Below are positions 1-9,700 of a DNA stretch of 64,000 nt, piece by piece. The stretch is from Sphaerimonospora mesophila NBRC 14179 = JCM 3151. Its GTDB lineage: Bacteria > Actinomycetota > Actinomycetes > Streptosporangiales > Streptosporangiaceae. The stretch covers positions 1-64,000 of the forward strand of contig BCRI01000006.1 of NCBI GenBank assembly GCA_001552515.1, in the 5' to 3' direction. A model generated the notes under the pieces. It was not told the origin of the DNA, did not search any database, and worked only from the letters and a program-made list of their open reading frames with translations. Numbering within the stretch: the stretch's first letter is position 1; each line of letters begins with the position of its first letter. Position numbers and translations under genes: made by a program.

Positions 1-857
1 GCCGACGCCTCGGCGAAATCGGGGTTGCGGGTGTATTCGGCCTGTACGGCCAGGTAGGCGAAAGCATGTGAGACACCGGTCCGCAGCACCGCGTCGAAGA
101 CCTCCCGCGCCTTGGCGGTGTCGCCGCGGTAGTAGTACCAGTTGCCCAGGCCGTACCCCTCGGTCGCGGTGCGCAGGTCGTCGCCCTGCAGCGTCTCCCA
201 GAGCCGTTCGGGGGGGAGGTCGCCGGTGTACAGACGCATCCGGTTCTCGTAGCCGACGTAGTGGTCCTCGGTGACGAGGTCGATCGCGCGGAACCTGTCC
301 AGCACCTCCTCGGCCGCCTCGGCCCGGCCGAGCCGGCGCAGCGCCATGTACTGCCAGTCCAGGGCTGCCACGGTGCCCTCCTGATGGCGGGACGAGCGCT
401 CCGCCTCGCGGAAGGAGGGCAGGCAGCCCTCGAAGTCGCCGAGAAGGTACTGCGCGACGCCGAGGTGGTACCAGACCGAGGCGTGCAGGGTGGTCATGTA
501 GCGGCCGAGCTCCTGCGGGTTCTCGGCCGCCCGGGTGTCGGTGAGGTGCTGTGGGCGCACCGCTTCCGGCCGGCCCAGGATGAGGCTGACGATGTCCTTC
601 TCGACCTCGGGCTGGTACATCTCGTACTCGTCCTCGACCTGGGCGAGCTGGTCGGCGGCCGTGCGCAGGTCCTCGATCGCGCCGGCGTAGTCGCCGATCG
701 ATATGCGCCGGTGACCGCGGAAGCGCAGCAGGCGGGCGCTGCCCGGCTCCTGTTCCAGTGCCTCGGTGAGCAGCGCCACGGCTTCGGCGTGCTTGTTCAG
801 ATAGCCCTTCAGTCGAGCGGCGATGATGTAGCGATCGGCCAGCGGCAAGGACGCCAT
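1..857 (-). CDS. TPR-repeat protein (3' end beyond window)
   Basis: Reading leftward from the ATG at 857 there is an open frame of 285 codons that is still open at base 1, so the C-terminus lies outside the window. The protein starts MASLPLADRYIIAARLKGYL and is made of helical repeats with the alternating small/aromatic pattern of tetratricopeptide repeats (for example LLTEALEQEPGSARLLRFRG and WYHLGVAQYLLGDFEGCLP). TPR proteins are scaffolds, so no enzymatic role can be given. A GAAAGGGA ribosome binding site precedes the ATG by about six bases. It lies 83 bp downstream of the solute-binding lipoprotein gene on the same strand and could be the third gene of that transcript. Confidence 0.75.
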   Translation of the reverse strand, partial: MASLPLADRYIIAARLKGYLNKHAEAVALLTEALEQEPGSARLLRFRGHRRISIGDYAGAIEDLRTAADQLAQVEDEYEMYQPEVEKDIVSLILGRPEAVRPQHLTDTRAAENPQELGRYMTTLHASVWYHLGVAQYLLGDFEGCLPSFREAERSSRHQEGTVAALDWQYMALRRLGRAEAAEEVLDRFRAIDLVTEDHYVGYENRMRLYTGDLPPERLWETLQGDDLRTATEGYGLGNWYYYRGDTAKAREVFDAVLRTGVSHAFAYLAVQAEYTRNPDFAEAS

Positions 858-940
858 GATTCCCTTTCGACGGTCGGCGGCGGTCAGGAGGGGAGGATGC
901 CGCACGGAGGTCTCGCACCCTCCCCCCGGATCGGCTCAGG

Positions 941-2560
941 TCAGCGATCGAGCCAGAGGTGGCGGTAGAAGCGGTAGGTCGGGGTGGGGTCGCCCTGGTA
1001 ACCCATGACGTCCTTCTTCACGACATCGAAGTCGGCGTTCAGGAACGTCATCGCGACCGGCCCGCGCTCGGCGAGGATGGTCTCCGCCTGCTGGTACAGA
1101 GCGGCGCGCTTGTCCTGGTCGAGCTCGGAACGGGCCTCCACGATTAGCTTCTCGTACTCGGGGTCGCTCCAGTCTCCGTAGTTGAGGCCGCCGCCCTTGA
1201 GGAAGCTGGCGGAGAACCGCTCGTCCGGGTCATAGGTCAGTCCGAAGCCGGACTGGTACATGTCGAAGTCACCGGACTTGGTCTTGGTGTCGGCGATGGT
1301 GGCCTCGACCGACTCGATGGTCACCTTGACGCCGATCTTGGCGAGCTGCTGCTGCTCCACCTCGGCCGAGCGCACCTGGAACGCGGAGGTCGCGATGACC
1401 AGGAGTTTGGCCTCGAAACCGTTGGGGTATCCGGCTTCGGCCAGCAGCGCCTTGGCCTTCTCGATGTCGGGCTTGCCATAGATCGGCTTGACCACCGCGC
1501 CGTAGCGGTCGGGAGGCAGGTAGCCGGCGTTGAGCGCGGTTCCGAAGCCCGAGTTGGCGATGTCGAGGATCTCCTGCCGATCCAGCGCGTGGTAGATGGC
1601 CTGTCGGACCTTGACGTTGTCGTACGGCGCCTTGGAGGTGTTGAGTCGCAGGTGCAGCGACAGGGAGCCGGAGCCGCCGTACCACTTGAGCTCCTGCTCC
1701 TTCTTCAGCGCGCCGATGAACTCGGGGGCCGGGCGCCACAGGAAGTCGATCGTCCCGCTGCGGATGGCCGCGGCGCGGGCGTTGTCGTCGGGGTTGAAGG
1801 TGAAGTCGAGCCCGTCGAGGTAGGGGACGCCCTTCTCCCAGTACTTGTCGTGTCTGTCGAGCTTGATGGCCTGGCCGGTGATCCGCGACGCGAGCTTGAA
1901 CGGTCCGCTGCCCCCGTCGACCTGGCCGTTGAGCCCGCCGGACGCCTCCGCGACCTTGCGGTCGACGATGGACGAGGCCGCGGTGGACAGCAGGGTGAGG
2001 ATGGCGGCGTTCGGCTCGGACAGCGTGATGACCACGGTCCGGTCGTCCTTGACCTCTACCGATGAGATGGACTCGTAGCTGCGTGCTCTCGGTGCCCGCG
2101 TCTTCGGGTCCTTGATCCGCTCCAGGGAGTACTTCACGTCCTCGGCGGTCACCTGCCGGCCACTGTGGAAGTAGGCGTTGTCACGCAGTTTGAAGGTCAG
2201 CGTCCTGCCGTCTTCGCTCTGCTCCCACGACTCGGCCAGCGCAGGTTTGATCTCGCCCCGGTACGACTGGACCAGCGACTCGTAGAGTTGCTCGTTGATG
2301 ACAAAGGCCGAGGTCTCCGACATGCGATGCGGGTCGAGCTCGACGGCGTCAAGCCGGATCATGATACTGAGCCGGCCGCCGGACTTGGGCGTTCCCGCCG
2401 GTTGCGTCTCGTCCTGCAGGCGGACGTCCTTGGTCAGTCCGTCGTTCGCGGCGGCGGTGTCACCGGAGGGCGACGGGGGTGCGCCGCCCCCGCCGCAGGC
2501 GGTGAGAAGGGTCAGGGCGACTCCGGCCGCCAGCGTGGTGTAGAGGACTCGTGCTCTCAT
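941..2560 (-). CDS. ABC transporter substrate-binding lipoprotein, family 5
   Basis: A 539-residue extracellular solute-binding protein of the peptide/nickel (SBP_bac_5) family, which captures oligopeptides or similar solutes outside the membrane and hands them to an ABC permease. The ATG at 2560 is chosen over the longer frame because AGGAGGCATCCC sits directly before it and because the protein then begins with a lipoprotein signal (MRARVLYTT...LTLLTAC, lipobox Cys 22). Family features include the LYESLVQSYRGEIKPALAES segment near residue 90 and the WSDPEYEKLI segment near the C-terminus. It follows the M19-type peptidase gene by 32 bp. No permease or ATPase gene is in the window, so its transporter partner is either beyond the left edge or elsewhere. 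Confidence 0.88.
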   Translation of the reverse strand: MRARVLYTTLAAGVALTLLTACGGGGAPPSPSGDTAAANDGLTKDVRLQDETQPAGTPKSGGRLSIMIRLDAVELDPHRMSETSAFVINEQLYESLVQSYRGEIKPALAESWEQSEDGRTLTFKLRDNAYFHSGRQVTAEDVKYSLERIKDPKTRAPRARSYESISSVEVKDDRTVVITLSEPNAAILTLLSTAASSIVDRKVAEASGGLNGQVDGGSGPFKLASRITGQAIKLDRHDKYWEKGVPYLDGLDFTFNPDDNARAAAIRSGTIDFLWRPAPEFIGALKKEQELKWYGGSGSLSLHLRLNTSKAPYDNVKVRQAIYHALDRQEILDIANSGFGTALNAGYLPPDRYGAVVKPIYGKPDIEKAKALLAEAGYPNGFEAKLLVIATSAFQVRSAEVEQQQLAKIGVKVTIESVEATIADTKTKSGDFDMYQSGFGLTYDPDERFSASFLKGGGLNYGDWSDPEYEKLIVEARSELDQDKRAALYQQAETILAERGPVAMTFLNADFDVVKKDVMGYQGDPTPTYRFYRHLWLDR

Positions 2561-2592
2561 GGGATGCCTCCTTGAGGGGGTGGAGTACGGCG

Positions 2593-3645
2593 TTACGGCG
2601 CGGACTTCCACGCCTCCCCGAAAACTCGTAGCCAGTTGCCCCCGAGGATCTTGGTGACCTCCTCCGGCGAGAATCCGCCGTCGAGGAGGGCGACCGTGAA
2701 GTTGGTGAACTGTGAGGCGTCGTCCATTCCCGTCGCCCGGCGCTGGTCCCAGGGCCAGTCGCCGAGGAGGTTCTTGAACTCCTTCTGCTTCGTCTGCTCG
2801 GCGCGCATCGCCTCGGTGAGCGTTTCGTCGTAGTCGGTCGCGATGGCGACGTGGTCGACGCCGGCCACCTCCACGACGCGGGAGACGTGTTCGACGAAGC
2901 GGACGAGGTCGGGGCGGCGCCGCGGCTCATCCGGGTGGTAAAGGAACGCCGACAGGGTGGTGATGCCGATGACGCCGCGTTGTTCCCCCAGGCGGCGCAG
3001 GAAGGCATCCGACTTGGCCCGGATGTGCGGGGAAAGCACGTCGCAGAATGAATGTGTGACCACGACCGGCTTGTCGGAGGCGTCCATCGCGTCGAGCCCG
3101 GTGCGCTCGCCGCAATGGGAGACGTCGACCAGGATGCCCAGTTCGTTCATGGCTCGGACGAACGCGTGGCCCTGGTGGGTGAGCCCCGGGTCCGTGGTCT
3201 CGCCGCAACCGGCCCCCAGCAGGTTCTGCCGCTGGTAGGTGAGTTGCAGGATGCGCACGCCCAGGTCGTAGAAGGTACCGAGCAGGTCGAGGTCCACACC
3301 GATCATCTCGGTGTCCTGGGGGCCGAAGATGACGGCCTCCCTGCCTTCGGCCTTGGCCCGTTCGATGTCGGCGACGCTCAGTGCGAGTAGCGCGGCGTCG
3401 GAGTGCTCGTCGATCCAGCGGCGGCACTCGTTGATCTCGCGCAGTGCCGTAATCGTGTCGGCATAAGGCCTGGTGACCGTGTGGTTGACGGCGGTGACGC
3501 CGCCGCGGCGGATCCGGTCGAGGTGCTCGTCGCTGAGCTCGATGACGGTGCTCCCGTCGATGACCGTGGCGGCGGCGTGGAGTTCCATCGGCGAGAGGGC
3601 AGCACCTTCTGCTACGGCATTGTTCAACGTCGCCTCCACGTGCAT
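2593..3645 (-). CDS. M19 (membrane dipeptidase) family protein
   Basis: About 350 residues with the fold signature of peptidase family M19, zinc dipeptidases that cut dipeptides. Visible family segments are ILVDVSHCGERT and VVVTHSFCDVLSP, supplying the two later histidine ligands, an Arg in SPHIRAKSD, and the Asp of VAIATDYDE. The early His-x-Asp ligand pair that normally follows 'DG' is absent (VIDGSTVIEL), and the Glu ligand position reads Gln in IFGPQDTEM. The site may therefore bind one metal or none. It is probably co-transcribed with the solute-binding lipoprotein downstream, which would fit peptide uptake and breakdown. The start is uncertain: no good ribosome binding site precedes 3645, and Met 20 (3588) is an alternative. 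Confidence 0.8.
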   Translation of the reverse strand: MHVEATLNNAVAEGAALSPMELHAAATVIDGSTVIELSDEHLDRIRRGGVTAVNHTVTRPYADTITALREINECRRWIDEHSDAALLALSVADIERAKAEGREAVIFGPQDTEMIGVDLDLLGTFYDLGVRILQLTYQRQNLLGAGCGETTDPGLTHQGHAFVRAMNELGILVDVSHCGERTGLDAMDASDKPVVVTHSFCDVLSPHIRAKSDAFLRRLGEQRGVIGITTLSAFLYHPDEPRRRPDLVRFVEHVSRVVEVAGVDHVAIATDYDETLTEAMRAEQTKQKEFKNLLGDWPWDQRRATGMDDASQFTNFTVALLDGGFSPEEVTKILGGNWLRVFGEAWKSAP

Positions 3646-4049
3646 CGGCTCGGGTATTGGGGGCGACTCTACGAGAACTGTGCAATCATGTCCATATATT
3701 CGATGAACTCGTCAGAGAGTCGGGCCATAGTGACGAATTTCGTCAGATTTGGTGTCAGGATCGGCCGGGGTCTCCGGCTGCGCCCTCGCCGCTATCGTGC
3801 TGCGCGGGCCGGAGACCATCGCGATCCGCTCCCTCGCCCCGTCACCCCGCGCCAGGTCCCGGTGATCCCGCACACCCATATGGCCGACGTCGGCACCGGC
3901 CCCAGTCCAAGGCGCCGCTCTCCGACGCGACGCCGCCCGCCAAGGCCGACCTCGGTGTGCGGTGGCGACGACATGCCGATCGCGCCGCCGGGCACGTCCC
4001 CGTCGCCGACCCGCTGACCTCGATCCGCCCTGACCTCTGACCAGCGGGA
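3646..4049. other. intergenic, no supported gene
   Basis: 404 bp between the M19 gene and the WYL regulator gene, both on the minus strand. The part next to the M19 start (3660-3750) is noticeably AT-rich and probably holds its promoter, although no clear -35/-10 pair stands out. The rest is GC-rich with several short open frames on both strands, none with family-like composition. A decayed gene cannot be excluded. Confidence 0.4.
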
Positions 4050-5036
4050 TCATTCCGGCAGCCGTTCTCGGAGCCTGTGGAGCCGAGTCTCGACCTCCTC
4101 CGAGGCGTTCACCAGTGCGACGGAGGCGTCCAGCGCCATGATCGCGGCGACGTACTGGGCGATCAGCTCAGCGGATTCGGCGCTGAGGCGGACAGCGCAC
4201 GCGTGCGGTCCCTGCGGTTCGATCTCGCACGGTATGTGAGCGAAGAGCCGGGACCGCAACGTGTCGGCGCCGAGCGCGACCTCGAGCCGGGCCGTGTGGC
4301 GATACACGGCGGTGGCGAACGATCGGGTGAGATAGGTGGCCGGGTCTGGTGCGGGCAGCGGACGCGGGAGGAAGCGGCCGGTCGCGGGTCGCGGGTGCGC
4401 GATCCGATCGACGCGGAAGGTGCGCCAGTCCGCCCGGTCGGGGTCGTAGGCGATCAGGTACCACCGGCCCTTAACGGTGACCAGATGGTGCGGCTCGACG
4501 CGGCGCGCACTGCCCGCACCGGCGCGGTCGAGGTAGTCGAAGGTCAGCACCTGGCGATCACGGCAGCACGAGGCCAGCACCGCCAGCACCACGGGGTCGA
4601 TGCGGGGGGCGTCGTGCACCGGTAGGGCCACTGCGGTGCCGCCGAGAGCCGACAGAATGGGACGCAGCCGGCGCGGCAGGACCCGTTCCAGTTTCGCCAA
4701 CGCCCGCATCGAGCTTTCCTCGATCCCGGCGACGCTGCCGGCCGCCGCCGTGACCAGTCCGAAGGCGACCGCGATCGCCTCCTCGTCATCCAGCAGCAGC
4801 GGCGGCAGGTTCCGGCCGGACGCCAGCCGGTAGCCGCCCGCGGTGCCGGTGGTGCTCTCCACCGGATAGTCGAGCGCGCGAAGCCGGTCGATGTCGCGAC
4901 GCATGGTGCGGCCGCTGACGCCGAGCCGGTCGGCGAGTTCGGCGCCCGACCATTCGCGTCTGCTCTGCAGCAGCGACAGCAGACGCAGCAGCCGTCCCGG
5001 CATGTCCTTACGCGGCGATCCGTTGCTCACGGACAC
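4050..5036 (-). CDS. HTH-WYL transcriptional regulator (YafY type)
   Basis: A 328-residue regulator with a DeoR-like winged helix at about residues 14-70 (ELADRLGVSGRTMRRDIDRL) and a WYL sensor domain at about 150-240 (VKGRWYLIAYDPDRADWRTF). WYL domains bind small ligands or nucleic acid and set the activity of the HTH. It is divergent from the FAD oxidoreductase gene starting at 5094. This pairing is common for regulators of this type and suggests it controls its neighbour. The frame opens at 5036 (MSVSNGS); Met 12 (MPGRLLRLLSLL) is a plausible shorter start. Confidence 0.85.
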   Translation of the reverse strand: MSVSNGSPRKDMPGRLLRLLSLLQSRREWSGAELADRLGVSGRTMRRDIDRLRALDYPVESTTGTAGGYRLASGRNLPPLLLDDEEAIAVAFGLVTAAAGSVAGIEESSMRALAKLERVLPRRLRPILSALGGTAVALPVHDAPRIDPVVLAVLASCCRDRQVLTFDYLDRAGAGSARRVEPHHLVTVKGRWYLIAYDPDRADWRTFRVDRIAHPRPATGRFLPRPLPAPDPATYLTRSFATAVYRHTARLEVALGADTLRSRLFAHIPCEIEPQGPHACAVRLSAESAELIAQYVAAIMALDASVALVNASEEVETRLHRLRERLPE

Positions 5037-5054
5037 CAGAATGGCCGTCGTTGT

Positions 5055-5069
5055 GGACAGGTTGTGTCC
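5055..5069. promoter_or_regulatory. inverted repeat between divergent WYL regulator and oxidase
   Basis: GGACA-GGTTG-TGTCC is a perfect 5-bp inverted repeat in the 57-bp gap between the WYL regulator and the oxidase gene (start 5094). Its location suits an operator that serves both promoters. Binding by the neighbouring WYL protein is inferred from position only. Confidence 0.4.
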
Positions 5070-5093
5070 TCAATGGCTTCTACCGTGGGCCGC

Positions 5094-6458
5094 ATGGACA
5101 CCATGATGCAGAAGCGACTCGCCGCACGTACCCGCGGGCCGGTGTACGTTCCCGGCGCCGAGGGATACGACGAGCATCGGCTCGGCTTTCAACTCCTCGA
5201 TCCGCACCGGCCCTCGGTGATCGTGGCCGCGACCGAGGCCCGCGATGTGCAGGCCGCGGTCGAGTTCGCCGCCGAGACCCGCTCACCGCTGGCCGTGCAG
5301 GCCGGCGGCCACGGCCTTGCCGCACCCGCTGAAGGCGTGCTGATCAACACGCGGCGCATGTCCGCCGTACGCGTCGACCCGCGAACCCGCGTCGCATGGG
5401 TCGAGGCGGGAGCGACCTGGCGTCAGGTGATCGAGGCGGCCGCGCCGTACGGCCTGGCACCGCTGTCGGGCAGCTTCCCCGGCGTGGGCGCGATCTCCTA
5501 CACGCTGGGCGGTGGCGTGGGCCTGCTGGCCCGTCGGTACGGCTTCGCCGCCGACCACGTGCGCCGCATCGACCTGGTCACCCTCGACGCACGGCTCCGT
5601 CAGGTCACAGCGGGCTCCGACCCCGACCTGTTCTGGGCACTACGGGGCGGTGGCGGCAACTTCGGCGTGGTCACCGGCATGGAGATCGACCTGGTCCCGG
5701 TCGCCCGCATCTATGGCGGCAGCCTGTTCTTCGACGTCGAGCAGGCCCCCGACGTGCTGGACGCCTGGCGCCACTGGACCGCCACCGTGCCCGAGGAGAT
5801 GACCTCGGCGGTCACGACCCTGTCGTACCCGGACCTGCCGATGCTGCCCGAGCCCCTGCGCGGACGCCAGGTCGCCCAGATCCAGATCTCCTATGCCGGC
5901 CCGCTCAAGGACGGGCGCGACCTGGTGGAACCGCTGCGCTCACTCGGGCCCATCCTGCGGGACACGCTCCGCGAACTCCCCTACGCCGAATCCGGCGCGG
6001 TCTTCGACGAACCCGACGAACCGCACGCCTACCGATCGCGGAACCTCCTGGTGAACGACCTCGGACCGCAGGCCCTGGCCGATCTGACGAAGGCCGCCGG
6101 CCCTTCCGCGCCGGTCATGACCGTGGTGGGACTGCGGCACCTGGGCGGCGCCCTCGCACGGGAACCCCGCACCGCCAACGCCGTCGGCCACCGGGACGCC
6201 ACCTATGCGGTGACGGTTCTGTCACCTGTGCAGGCCGGCGAAGACGAGGTGGTACGCGAGACACATCGCGACGCCCTCGCGCCGTTGGCCGCCGACGCGG
6301 TCGGATGCTCACTCAACTTCACCTTCGGCCCACTCAGCGGGGACGAGGTACGCTCCGCTTTCGCACCCGCGGACTACGCCCGGCTCACCAGGATCAGGGC
6401 ACGGCACGACCCCCACGGCCTGCTCCGCGCCAACCACGTCATCCCGCCCGCCGGGTGA
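5094..6458 (+). CDS. FAD-binding oxidoreductase, berberine-bridge type
   Basis: About 454 residues from the ATG at 5094 (MDTMMQKRLA). The frame extends ten codons upstream into the putative operator, so the shorter start is preferred. It is a PCMH-type FAD-binding oxidase: the nucleotide-binding segment ends in QAGGHGL, where the His is the usual site of covalent flavin attachment, followed by GAISYTLGGGVGLL and LFWALRGGGGNFGVVTGMEI. The Cys that gives a second flavin bond in true berberine-bridge enzymes is not present in the GVGAISYTLGGG segment, so single attachment is likely. Such enzymes oxidise alcohols, sugars or secondary metabolites; the substrate is unknown. It is divergent from a WYL regulator that probably controls it. 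Confidence 0.85.
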   Translation: MDTMMQKRLAARTRGPVYVPGAEGYDEHRLGFQLLDPHRPSVIVAATEARDVQAAVEFAAETRSPLAVQAGGHGLAAPAEGVLINTRRMSAVRVDPRTRVAWVEAGATWRQVIEAAAPYGLAPLSGSFPGVGAISYTLGGGVGLLARRYGFAADHVRRIDLVTLDARLRQVTAGSDPDLFWALRGGGGNFGVVTGMEIDLVPVARIYGGSLFFDVEQAPDVLDAWRHWTATVPEEMTSAVTTLSYPDLPMLPEPLRGRQVAQIQISYAGPLKDGRDLVEPLRSLGPILRDTLRELPYAESGAVFDEPDEPHAYRSRNLLVNDLGPQALADLTKAAGPSAPVMTVVGLRHLGGALAREPRTANAVGHRDATYAVTVLSPVQAGEDEVVRETHRDALAPLAADAVGCSLNFTFGPLSGDEVRSAFAPADYARLTRIRARHDPHGLLRANHVIPPAG

Positions 6459-6574
6459 CCCAGGGCCCGGATAAAGCGATCACCGGACGTCCGGCCGTTC
6501 GTATAGAGGGCGAGAGCGGGGCACCGCCCGCCACAGCCGGGATCTTCCGTACCCGAGCGGGTGAGGTCTGTTTC

Positions 6575-6613
6575 CCTCCGGGGTGTGGTTCCATCCACCC
6601 CGGAGGCCGTTTT
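6575..6613 (+). terminator. rho-independent terminator after the FAD oxidase
   Basis: CCTCCGGGGTG-T-GG pairs with CCACCCCGGAGG around a TTCCAT loop (12 bp with one bulge), followed by CCGTTTT. It lies 117 bp after the oxidase stop codon and before the convergent 3' end of adnB. Confidence 0.65.
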
Positions 6614-6752
6614 CCTCCACCGCGCCCGGCCGTACGCCTTTCGGTCTCCTCACTTATCTCGTTCCATTGTCGTTACGTTCAGTGGCTTCGAAGACACGAT
6701 GCGCACCATCGGCAATGTAGGGAGTCTCGAAAGGCCGGCGATCAGATGGCGC

Positions 6753-9700
6753 TCACGATGCCGACGACCGGTTATCCTCGGGCACCCGCCGGATGAGGGC
6801 CGCCAGCCCGTCGGCGTCGAGCAGGTCCACGGGACGGGTCGTCTCATTCGACCGGACATAGTGGAACGCCGCGCCGACCTTCTCCAGCGGCACCCCCGCC
6901 AGCTCGGCCCAGGCCATGCGGTAAGCGGCGAGCTGGACCGAGGCGGTCTCGGCCGCCCTGCCCTGCGGCCGCTCGCCGGTCTTCCAGTCGACCACCACGA
7001 ACCCGTCTCCCTCCCGGAAGACCGCGTCCATCCGGCCGCGCAGCAGCCGGTCGGCGATCATCGTCTCGAACGGCACCTCCAGGTCGAGCGGCTCACGCCC
7101 GGCCCACTCACTCTCCTCGAACCGCGCCTGCAGCTCGGCGAGCTGGATGTCGGCATCGGAGGGCTCGTCGGCCGCACCGGGCAGATCGAAGTCGTCGATC
7201 AGGCGCTGCTGACCCCAGCGCGACTCGAGCCAGCGATGAAACGCCGTGCCCCGCCGGGCCAGCGGCGCCGGTTTCCGTGGCACCGGCCGGCGCACCTGGC
7301 GGGCGAACGCCGCGGGATCGGCGGCCAGCGTCACCAGCGACGACACCGTCAGCCTGGCCGGCAGCTCGACGACCGTCCCGGTCCGCCGCCGGTTCGTCTC
7401 GCGCTCCCTCAGCAGCAGCTCGGTGTCCCGTGCCCAGGACCGCATCCGCTCCCGATCGCGCTCCCTGAGACCCCGGGCCCGCAGGTCCGCGGCCTCGCCC
7501 TGCGCCGTTTCCCGGACCGGAGCCTCTTCAACCAGTGCCTCTTCAACCAGTGCTTCTTCCACCAGGCGGGCGCCGTCGTCGACGCCATCGGCCACGGAGA
7601 TGACAGGCCACTCCTTGCGGGGCGGCTCGGCGAGCAGCGGGTTCTGCTCGTCTTCGTCGTCACCGCTGTCGTGCCAGAGATCGATCCGGGCGCCCGCTTC
7701 GCGGATCTCCATCAGGAAATCGGACGGCTCCAGCGGCCGGGACGAGGTCCCCCACCGATAACCGGACGCCACCAGCAGATAGTGCGCCCTCGTCACCGCA
7801 ACGTAGGCGAGCCGCCGCTCCTCCATCAGGTCACGCTCACGGCACCGCTGGTCGAAGTCGGCCAGGACGTCCTTCTCCAGACCGGCCAGCGCCGGCAGAT
7901 CCGCCCGGTCGCCACGCAGTGGGTAGGGCAGCTTGCGCGGGTTCTTGGTCCATCTCGAATTGGTCACCGGTGTGGCCGGGAAGACGCTTCCTCTGGCGAT
8001 CTCCCCCTTCTGGGTCCTGACCTGCGACAGCCCGGGCACGATGACGATCGGCCACTCCAGGCCCTTCGACGCGTGGACGGTCATCAACTTGACGCTGTTG
8101 GTGTCGCCCACGCGCCCGGCTTCCAGCCCGAACTCCTCGGCCTCCGCCGCCTTCAGGTAGGCCAGGAAGGCGCCGAGGGTCGGATCCTCCGCGTCGCCCG
8201 CGAACCGGGCGGCCGCGTCGAGGAACGCGTCCAGGTCGGCACGGGCGGCGAGCGGGCCGCCGACTGCGCCGCCGCGCGCCGCGACCTCCACGTCGAGGCC
8301 CAGCCGCCGCTCCACCTCGGAGATCAGTTCGGGCAGCGGCTGCCCGGCGTGCGCGCGCAGCAGCCGGAGTTCGAGAGCGAGCCGCGGCAGCCGCTCCCGC
8401 GCGGCCGGTGAGAACCCCTTCAACCACTCGGGCCGCCGGTCGAACAGCTCGGGTAGCTCGTCGAGGGCGTCGATCAGGCTGCCGCGCTCCTCGGCCAGGT
8501 CGAGGACGACCTGCTCCAGCGGGTCTTCGGCCTGCTTCCCGCTCCGCATCTCCTGGTTGAGCTCTCGGGCGAGGTCGCCCAGCACCTTGAGGTCGGCCGG
8601 GCCGATCCGCCAGCGCGGTCCGGCGAGCAGCCGTACCAGCGCGTCACCGGCCGTTGGGTCGTACAGCGTCCGCAGGGTCGCCACGATGTCGGCGACCTCG
8701 GGCACCGTGAGCAGCCCGCCGAGGCCCACCACCTCGACCGGGATGCCCTGCGCCGCCAAGGCCCGGCGCAGCGCCGGAAACTGCGATCGTTTGCGGGCGA
8801 GGATCGCGACGTCTTTCGGCTGCACGACCTCGCCTCGCGGATCACGCTCTCCGTGACCCCAGGGCAGGCCGTCCGGCGCGCCCTCCCAGCGGAGCAGTGC
8901 GGCCACGCGTTCGGCGATCCAGGCGGCCTCGTCCTCGGCGGTCTCGTGGAAGGCGCACACCACCCGCCCGCGGCCGACCCGGTTGCCGCCCGGGACCAGC
9001 ACCGGCACCTGGCGCGCTTCGGCGCGCAGCGGACGCTGGATCTCGGCGGCGACGCCGAGCACGTGCTCGCCGTTGCGGAAGCTCATGGAGAGCTGCCGCA
9101 CGGGTGCGGGATCCCCGGCTGCGGTCGGGAAGTCCCGGGGGAACCGCGACAGGTTGCCGGACGAGGCACCGCGCCAGCCGTAGATCGACTGGCAGGGGTC
9201 GCCGACGGCGGTCACCGGGTGACCACCATGGAACAGCTCGCGGAGCAGTACGAGCTGGGCGTGGCTGGTGTCCTGGTACTCGTCGAGCAGCACGACCGCG
9301 AAGCGCGCCCGCTCGGACATCCCCACCTCGGGGTGGCGGGTGGCGATCCGCGCCGCCAGGGCCATCTGGTCGCCGTAGTCGATGACCTCACGGCTCCGCT
9401 TCAGCCGTTCGTACGCCTCGACCATCGGCAGCAACTGCTCGCGGAGGTCCTGGGTCTCCACGGGCGCCCGCTGGTCCTTGATGATCCGCCCGGACAGGCC
9501 CGCCAGCCGCTCCCGCAGCCACCCGCCGACCTCACGCACGTCGTCGGCGCCGCACAGGTGCTCGGCCATCTCACCGGCCAGGTCCAGGACGGCCTTGGTG
9601 ACGCTCACCGGCCCGAGATCGACCTTGTCCATCGGGCCGTCGTACTGCCCGACGACCCGTGCCGCCATCTGCCAGGCCACGGCCGGGGTGACCAGGCGCA

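Noticed and set aside
5396-6796. 466-codon frame overlapping the FAD oxidase on the same strand
   Set aside because: Arg/Pro-rich shadow frame; the oxidase frame has the FAD-binding and C-terminal family motifs.
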